Shown one piece after another: positions 60,292 through 64,000 of a stretch of DNA of 64,000 bases. The notes below the pieces were generated by a model. That model was not told where the DNA came from and did no database searches. It was given only the letters and a program-made list of their open reading frames with translations. Location of the stretch: NCBI RefSeq assembly GCF_007860125.1, contig NZ_SJPW01000001.1, forward strand, positions 434,001-498,000, written 5' to 3'. How positions within the stretch are numbered: the stretch's first letter is position 1; every line of letters begins with the position of its first letter. Source of the DNA: Rubripirellula tenax. Lineage in GTDB: Bacteria > Planctomycetota > Planctomycetia > Pirellulales > Pirellulaceae. The position numbers and the translations under genes were made by a program.

Positions 60292-60305
60292 ACGCCCGCG
60301 GGCGT
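60292..60305. terminator. 14-bp perfect palindrome between convergent genes
   Basis: ACGCCCGCGGGCGT, 29 bp after the sulfatase stop and 17 bp before the end of the PFK gene on the other strand. A perfect self-complementary GC-rich sequence that could act as a bidirectional terminator or protein site; no loop and no T-run, so tentative. Confidence 0.35.
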
Positions 60306-60321
60306 AAGGCCCGGTGGTCTC

Positions 60322-61605
60322 TCAACTATCGACGCACGTTTCCAAGAAACGAGCCAGTCGGTGAAAATCGCTGTCCGTTTCGATGTAGCGGACCTTCGTG
60401 ACCAGCGTTTTGGGGTCAACCAGTTCTTCGAAGGGAACGTAGTGCAGGTTGAATTGACCCGATACCGAAACCATCACGCCGTTTAGCTTTTCCTCGACCA
60501 GGGCTCGGTAGGCGCCGACGCCCAATTGCGATCCAAGCATCACGTCGTAGGCGTGCGGTGGTGCGCAACGTGCTTCGTAGCCCATTTGCAAGCCGTTGAC
60601 CTTGCGGACTTTGCCCGAACGTTCCTTGTAGCGATCCTTGACCAGCCCCGCCATCATCGCACAGAAGTTGATCGACGCGATGTTGATGTGACCGTGATCA
60701 TCGCGACTGATGCCTTCCAGATACTTCGACGGCAAGAACTCCGCCATGCCTTCGGCGACGACGATCGTGCCGTACTGGCGCCCCTCGCGTTCGCGTGCCA
60801 ACATCATGTCGACCATCTTGTCGACGACGCGGTCCATCGCCATGACCTTGCGAGTCTGGCCGGTTTCGACGTTGATGACTTCGGTGTCGGCAAGGCTGCC
60901 CGTGATGTCTTCGACCGACATCACCATCGACGCTTCGCCCGCGATTGCGGCGCCGTACGCCAACCAACCGGCACTGCGTCCCATCGCTTCGCACAAAAAG
61001 TACGCGCGTCCCGCGGCCGCATCGTAGTTCAGGTTGCGAATTTCTTCGGCCAACGTTTCAACGGCCGTGAAGAAACCGAACGTAAAATCGATCCCTGAGT
61101 AGTCGTTGTCGATCGTCTTGGGCAAGTGAATGACCGGGAACTTACGCGCACCGGCGGGTAAGTTGTCCTGAAACATCTTGATCTTGTTAGCGGTCTTGAG
61201 CGTATCGTCGCCACCGATCGAGATCAGTGCATCGACTTCCAACGAACACAGCCCTTCGTAGACACGTCGCAGCGGAGCGACCAACTCGGGATCCTTTAAG
61301 TGCTCCGGTGCACTGACATGTTTCCCGGGGTTCGTCCGAGCTGTTCCGATCATGATGCCGCGACTGCAACGTGCGTTGGTCAGCGTTTCGTGAGTGAATC
61401 GGATGTAGTCGGTGCCTTCCTGCAACGGACCGGCGGCGGTGTACTCGGCCAATCGGCTGTAACCGTGCTTGATGCCAAAGACCTGGGCGCCCTCTTCCAA
61501 GAACGAATGAGCGGCCGTGGAGATGACGGCGTTGGCGGCAGGTGCCGGTCCTCCGGCGAACAGGATCGCGACGCGTTTGATATCGAAATTGGGCAGGTTG
61601 GGCAT
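60322..61605 (-). CDS. 6-phosphofructokinase, probably PPi-dependent
   Basis: 427 residues. The N-terminus RVAILFAGGPAPAANAVIST is the family's nucleotide loop in the Gly-Gly-Pro-Ala-Pro form. At G131-G132-D133-D134-T135 the second Asp occupies the position that is Gly in ATP-dependent enzymes, and PKTIDND at 162-168 carries the Lys that replaces Gly in the ATP type; both point to PPi as phosphoryl donor. MGRSAGWLAYG and PPHAYD match the fructose-6-phosphate site. The reaction would be reversible between F6P and F1,6BP. It is convergent with the sulfatase gene and probably transcribed alone; repeat D lies upstream of it. PPi dependence is inferred from motif rules, not measured. Confidence 0.88.
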   Translation of the reverse strand: MPNLPNFDIKRVAILFAGGPAPAANAVISTAAHSFLEEGAQVFGIKHGYSRLAEYTAAGPLQEGTDYIRFTHETLTNARCSRGIMIGTARTNPGKHVSAPEHLKDPELVAPLRRVYEGLCSLEVDALISIGGDDTLKTANKIKMFQDNLPAGARKFPVIHLPKTIDNDYSGIDFTFGFFTAVETLAEEIRNLNYDAAAGRAYFLCEAMGRSAGWLAYGAAIAGEASMVMSVEDITGSLADTEVINVETGQTRKVMAMDRVVDKMVDMMLAREREGRQYGTIVVAEGMAEFLPSKYLEGISRDDHGHINIASINFCAMMAGLVKDRYKERSGKVRKVNGLQMGYEARCAPPHAYDVMLGSQLGVGAYRALVEEKLNGVMVSVSGQFNLHYVPFEELVDPKTLVTKVRYIETDSDFHRLARFLETCVDS

Positions 61606-61812
61606 ATCGTCGTGAAAACAAAGGGAAGTCAGAGGAAATCATTCACCGGCCCCGATTTTACGCCCCCACGGCGTTTCCCGAAAGGATCCCGCAAGGCTAC
61701 CGTCCGTCCCGCAAGACTGACCCAAGGGAATCTGGGCAATCCGTCGCGGTCAGGAGGTTCAGAACACCAGACTTTCGCCAAATCCAGCCATCTCCCACCT
61801 CCCCCAGAACCT

Positions 61813-61921
61813 GACACCCAACGTGGACCCGCGACGCCGTCGCGGGACGTCAGCTGCAAAGCAGCAGACAAAGAACAACGTACACCCTGCGACGGCGTCG
61901 CACGGCCACATAGGGTCACCC
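61813..61921 (+). repeat. Palindromic repeat family 1, copy D
   Basis: About 109 bp, plus orientation, the clearest copy. It has CACCCAACGTGG (61815-61826) and CCACATAGGGTCACCC (61906-61921) as ends, CGCGACGCCGTCGCG and TGCGACGGCGTCGCA as hairpin palindromes, and AGCTGCAAAGCAGC in the middle. It ends 35 bp beyond the stop of the hypothetical gene at 61957, and the PFK start is about 200 bp to the left. The rest of the 61606-61956 interval holds no gene. Confidence 0.85.
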
Positions 61922-61956
61922 AAAACCTAACACCCACTCCCCAGCGTCAGATCGGT

Positions 61957-62424
61957 TCACTGAACGTCCGATGACTTCATGAACTCCCAGACGCCGGCGC
62001 GGTTTTCAAAGCGAAAGAATTGCCGCCGAGGCACCTCGGATGTGACAACAGAATCGACGACGTCATCACCGATCCAGGCGCCGCGCTGCAGTACCAGAGG
62101 TAACAAATCGGGCGCCATAGCGTATTGATCCGCCGTCATCACGACGAAGCGATCATCACTTCCGGTCGCGCCCAATTCGACCGGGTTATCGACAACCCCA
62201 TCGAAGCCATCGTCGACGTTGGCAATGCCTGGCAGCCTATCCGCCCCCGCATCGACGCCAACGTAAGCATCAGTTTCAAAATGTTGCGAATGAACCAAGT
62301 CCCCCGACTCAACGGGGGTTGTCGCTGTTCCCAACGCCAAACATCTCCAGCCGGCCACCGCAACGAGCGCTACGACCGAAACGGCGGACGTGCAACGATG
62401 GTAACGATTGCCGTTGAACATCAT
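61957..62424 (-). CDS. Hypothetical protein with single N-terminal TM segment
   Basis: 155 residues, starting MMFNGNRYHRCTSAVSVVALVAVAGWRCLA; the hydrophobic stretch may be a signal anchor. The ATG overlaps the stop of the next gene upstream by 4 bp (ATGA), so it is translationally coupled to it. It contains GIANVDDGFDGVVDNPVELGATGSDDR (about 66-92), which is related to GIDDDLNGTVDDLDEMGAILSDDR in the upstream neighbour. This Asp-rich piece looks like a calcium-binding or structural turn shared within a planctomycete protein group. The family is not recognised. Confidence 0.6.
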   Translation of the reverse strand: MMFNGNRYHRCTSAVSVVALVAVAGWRCLALGTATTPVESGDLVHSQHFETDAYVGVDAGADRLPGIANVDDGFDGVVDNPVELGATGSDDRFVVMTADQYAMAPDLLPLVLQRGAWIGDDVVDSVVTSEVPRRQFFRFENRAGVWEFMKSSDVQ

Positions 62425-64000
62425 TTCCCGAAGTGGTGAACGATTTCCGAGGTTGAAACTTGCTTTGTCGTCGGATCGTAGTTCTCAACGGTGATCTTGA
62501 TCGCAGGAAGCTTGACCTCGATCGGCGGCAACGTGTCTCGGCTGACGCTACCGTTGTCAAAGACGGTCGCGTTGGTTTGCGGGTCTGTGAAATCAAATGG
62601 CAAGGCGGGCGCCGGTGGTGGCGGAATGGCTACCGGCGGCCCCACGGTGGGTGATATCGTCGCCGCACTTCCGTTGAAGACCCAATAGGTCGCACCGACA
62701 TCTAAGGAGTTGATGTCATTCACATTCCCGACCGTAACCGGTGAAGGCCGCCACGTGGTGTCGTAAGAAACTTGGTTCAACGCATCGGTCTCGTAACCAT
62801 TCGTCCACGAATCAAAGGTGGGTTGGATGACGAATTGGGCGTTTCGACGGAACAGGCATTTACCACTGCGACGTAGCCCGGGCCAAATTTCCAAGTATCG
62901 GTTGTTTGGGAAACCGGGTGCCGCCGCCGGCGGCGGCGGAACAAGCGAGGTGTAACGCATACCCGAGAACGCGTTACTGCAGAGCGTTCCATACTCGTTC
63001 ATCAAGAACGTGCCGCTTCCCGAGTAACTCCCTTCACCACGAACATTTCCACCGGTTTGGAAAAAGTATCCGAGGTCGACAAACGTGCCCCGCGACATCG
63101 GACGCGAGATTGGCCCAGGGATCGTTGCCGTCCGCGAATCAAGGTTGCGAAGCCCGAAGAAGAAATAGGGATCATCGGGCGCAATGGCTCGGTCATCCGA
63201 CAGGATGGCCCCCATCTCGTCCAAGTCGTCGACTGTACCGTTCAGGTCATCGTCAATTCCGGATCGGCCCGGATCCAAGTCAGCACCACCGCTTACAAAA
63301 ACGGGTGCGCCTGTATCAAAGGCTTGAACATCAAACGAAACAATGTTGGTGGCAACCATATCCTCACCCTCCCGGCTTCCGCCGAGGGCGAACTCGGGTC
63401 GCAAGTATCCGTTCAATGTGAACTTGTCGGCAACGCCGCCGCCAAAAAGCGAGGTCGTCGTCGCGGGGGTTCGCACGACACCAGTCGTTAAGAATCGGTT
63501 GGGTGGCGATAGCGCCAACAATGGCATCGAGCAAGCAAGACTGCCCCCGCTGGCACCAAAGCTTGCCGCCGCGGGAACCGATAACGATCCGGGCATCATC
63601 ACGTGCGCGAAGCGGCGATGCGGATCACGAAGTTGTTCAAGGTTGTTGGCCGAAAAGTTTACTGACGGACGCCCCGTATTTACGACCGGTATACCACCAC
63701 TTGTCGCCGACGGTGCCAGGACAAAATCGCGTGCAACGGACAGGTCCATTTGCTGGCTAACCGCAGCCATCCCGACAAGCCAATTGGGTTGATCGATCCC
63801 CGCGTTGTATTCCCAAATCCCGCCCGAAGTTGCCGCTGCTGCCGTGTAGTCAGGCGTGATGAACCGGTCTGCGCGATCGATTTCAAACGCCGACGTCGTC
63901 TGCCTCAACATACATAGGGTCGGTTGATCAGCCCGCATGGTTGTGATCGAGTTTAGCGGGACCGTCGTCGGAGTGTTTTGGAACGAAGCGGCGCGAATCG
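62421..64000 (-). CDS. Hypothetical protein, partial at window edge
   Basis: The minus-strand frame is open from the stop at 62421 to the window end, and also open upstream of the first ATG (63938), so the gene begins beyond the window. At least 505 residues are visible. They include a 'SGIDDDLNGTVDDLDEMG'-like Asp-rich segment (about 219-236), several GG and PPPP runs, and a C-terminal strand-rich part ending EIVHHFGK. It could be a prepilin-like or pseudopilin-associated exported protein of the planctomycete type, but no diagnostic motif was found. It overlaps by 4 bp with the following 155-residue gene; the two form an operon. Confidence 0.6.
   Translation of the reverse strand, partial: IRAASFQNTPTTVPLNSITTMRADQPTLCMLRQTTSAFEIDRADRFITPDYTAAAATSGGIWEYNAGIDQPNWLVGMAAVSQQMDLSVARDFVLAPSATSGGIPVVNTGRPSVNFSANNLEQLRDPHRRFAHVMMPGSLSVPAAASFGASGGSLACSMPLLALSPPNRFLTTGVVRTPATTTSLFGGGVADKFTLNGYLRPEFALGGSREGEDMVATNIVSFDVQAFDTGAPVFVSGGADLDPGRSGIDDDLNGTVDDLDEMGAILSDDRAIAPDDPYFFFGLRNLDSRTATIPGPISRPMSRGTFVDLGYFFQTGGNVRGEGSYSGSGTFLMNEYGTLCSNAFSGMRYTSLVPPPPAAAPGFPNNRYLEIWPGLRRSGKCLFRRNAQFVIQPTFDSWTNGYETDALNQVSYDTTWRPSPVTVGNVNDINSLDVGATYWVFNGSAATISPTVGPPVAIPPPPAPALPFDFTDPQTNATVFDNGSVSRDTLPPIEVKLPAIKITVENYDPTTKQVSTSEIVHHFGK

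Overview
The window looks like chromosome of a marine planctomycete of the Pirellulaceae type (Rhodopirellula/Rubripirellula-like). This is inferred from gene content, not from a database search. The clues are a DUF1549/DUF1553 + DUF1501 gene pair, Tat-exported Gfo/Idh/MocA and sugar-isomerase-like proteins, a sulfatase, a PmoA-like (DUF6807) protein, a PEP-CTERM protein, a 'LExLExRxLLA' N-terminal motif followed by a C-terminal dockerin, and high GC. No rRNA, tRNA, CRISPR array, integrase or transposase gene was found.

Layout. 1-583: 3' part of a zinc-ribbon/TerB-like gene. 691-3839: flagellar block flgL-fliW-csrA (a filament-junction protein plus the FliW/CsrA regulatory pair). 3858-6499: two overlapping minus-strand membrane glycosyltransferases (GT39-like and GT2/GtrB-like). 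6735-10029: SMP-30-like protein, queD-like, VOC protein, a small c-type cytochrome and a Tat-exported sugar-isomerase-like protein. 10486-30687: one 20.2-kb gene for a 6733-residue extracellular protein with two metzincin-type zinc sites, PPC and beta-helix-like regions, a GEVED domain, many cadherin/VCBS-like repeats including an array of 113-residue units, and a dockerin pair. 30829-36824: FecR-like membrane protein, BON protein, long adenylate-kinase-like protein, glycine-zipper lipoprotein-like protein and a very cysteine-rich secreted peptide. 37017-41827: EboE-like protein, M1-like metallopeptidase and PmoA-like protein. 41994-47795: exported-protein cluster DUF1549, DUF1501, SUMF1-like, Gfo/Idh/MocA. 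47877-61605: PQQ-like propeller, DJ-1/PfpI, ATP-PEPCK, PEP-CTERM protein, DUF1573, Maf, DUF3467, ABC-2 permease, DUF2059, sulfatase and a phosphofructokinase with PPi-type motifs. 61957-64000: two overlapping hypothetical genes, the second running off the window.

How parts fit together. The flagellar block is self-consistent: FliW normally titrates CsrA and couples flagellin level to translation. PEPCK and a PPi-type PFK lie about 8 kb apart and both act in reversible glycolysis/gluconeogenesis. The 42-48 kb cluster and the sulfatase fit the polysaccharide- and sulfated-glycan-oriented lifestyle of these bacteria.

The most unusual non-coding content is a set of short palindromic repeats. A ~100-110-bp family with 16-bp terminal inverted repeats has four copies (6608, 49676, 55955, 61813). 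A second, 80-86-bp family has two copies (36917, 58549), and a related-looking long inverted repeat lies at 50445. Six of the seven begin 0-35 bp after a stop codon, which suggests either a 3'-end insertion preference or a role in transcript ends. The other main points of interest are the giant two-protease-site dockerin protein and the cysteine-rich peptide.
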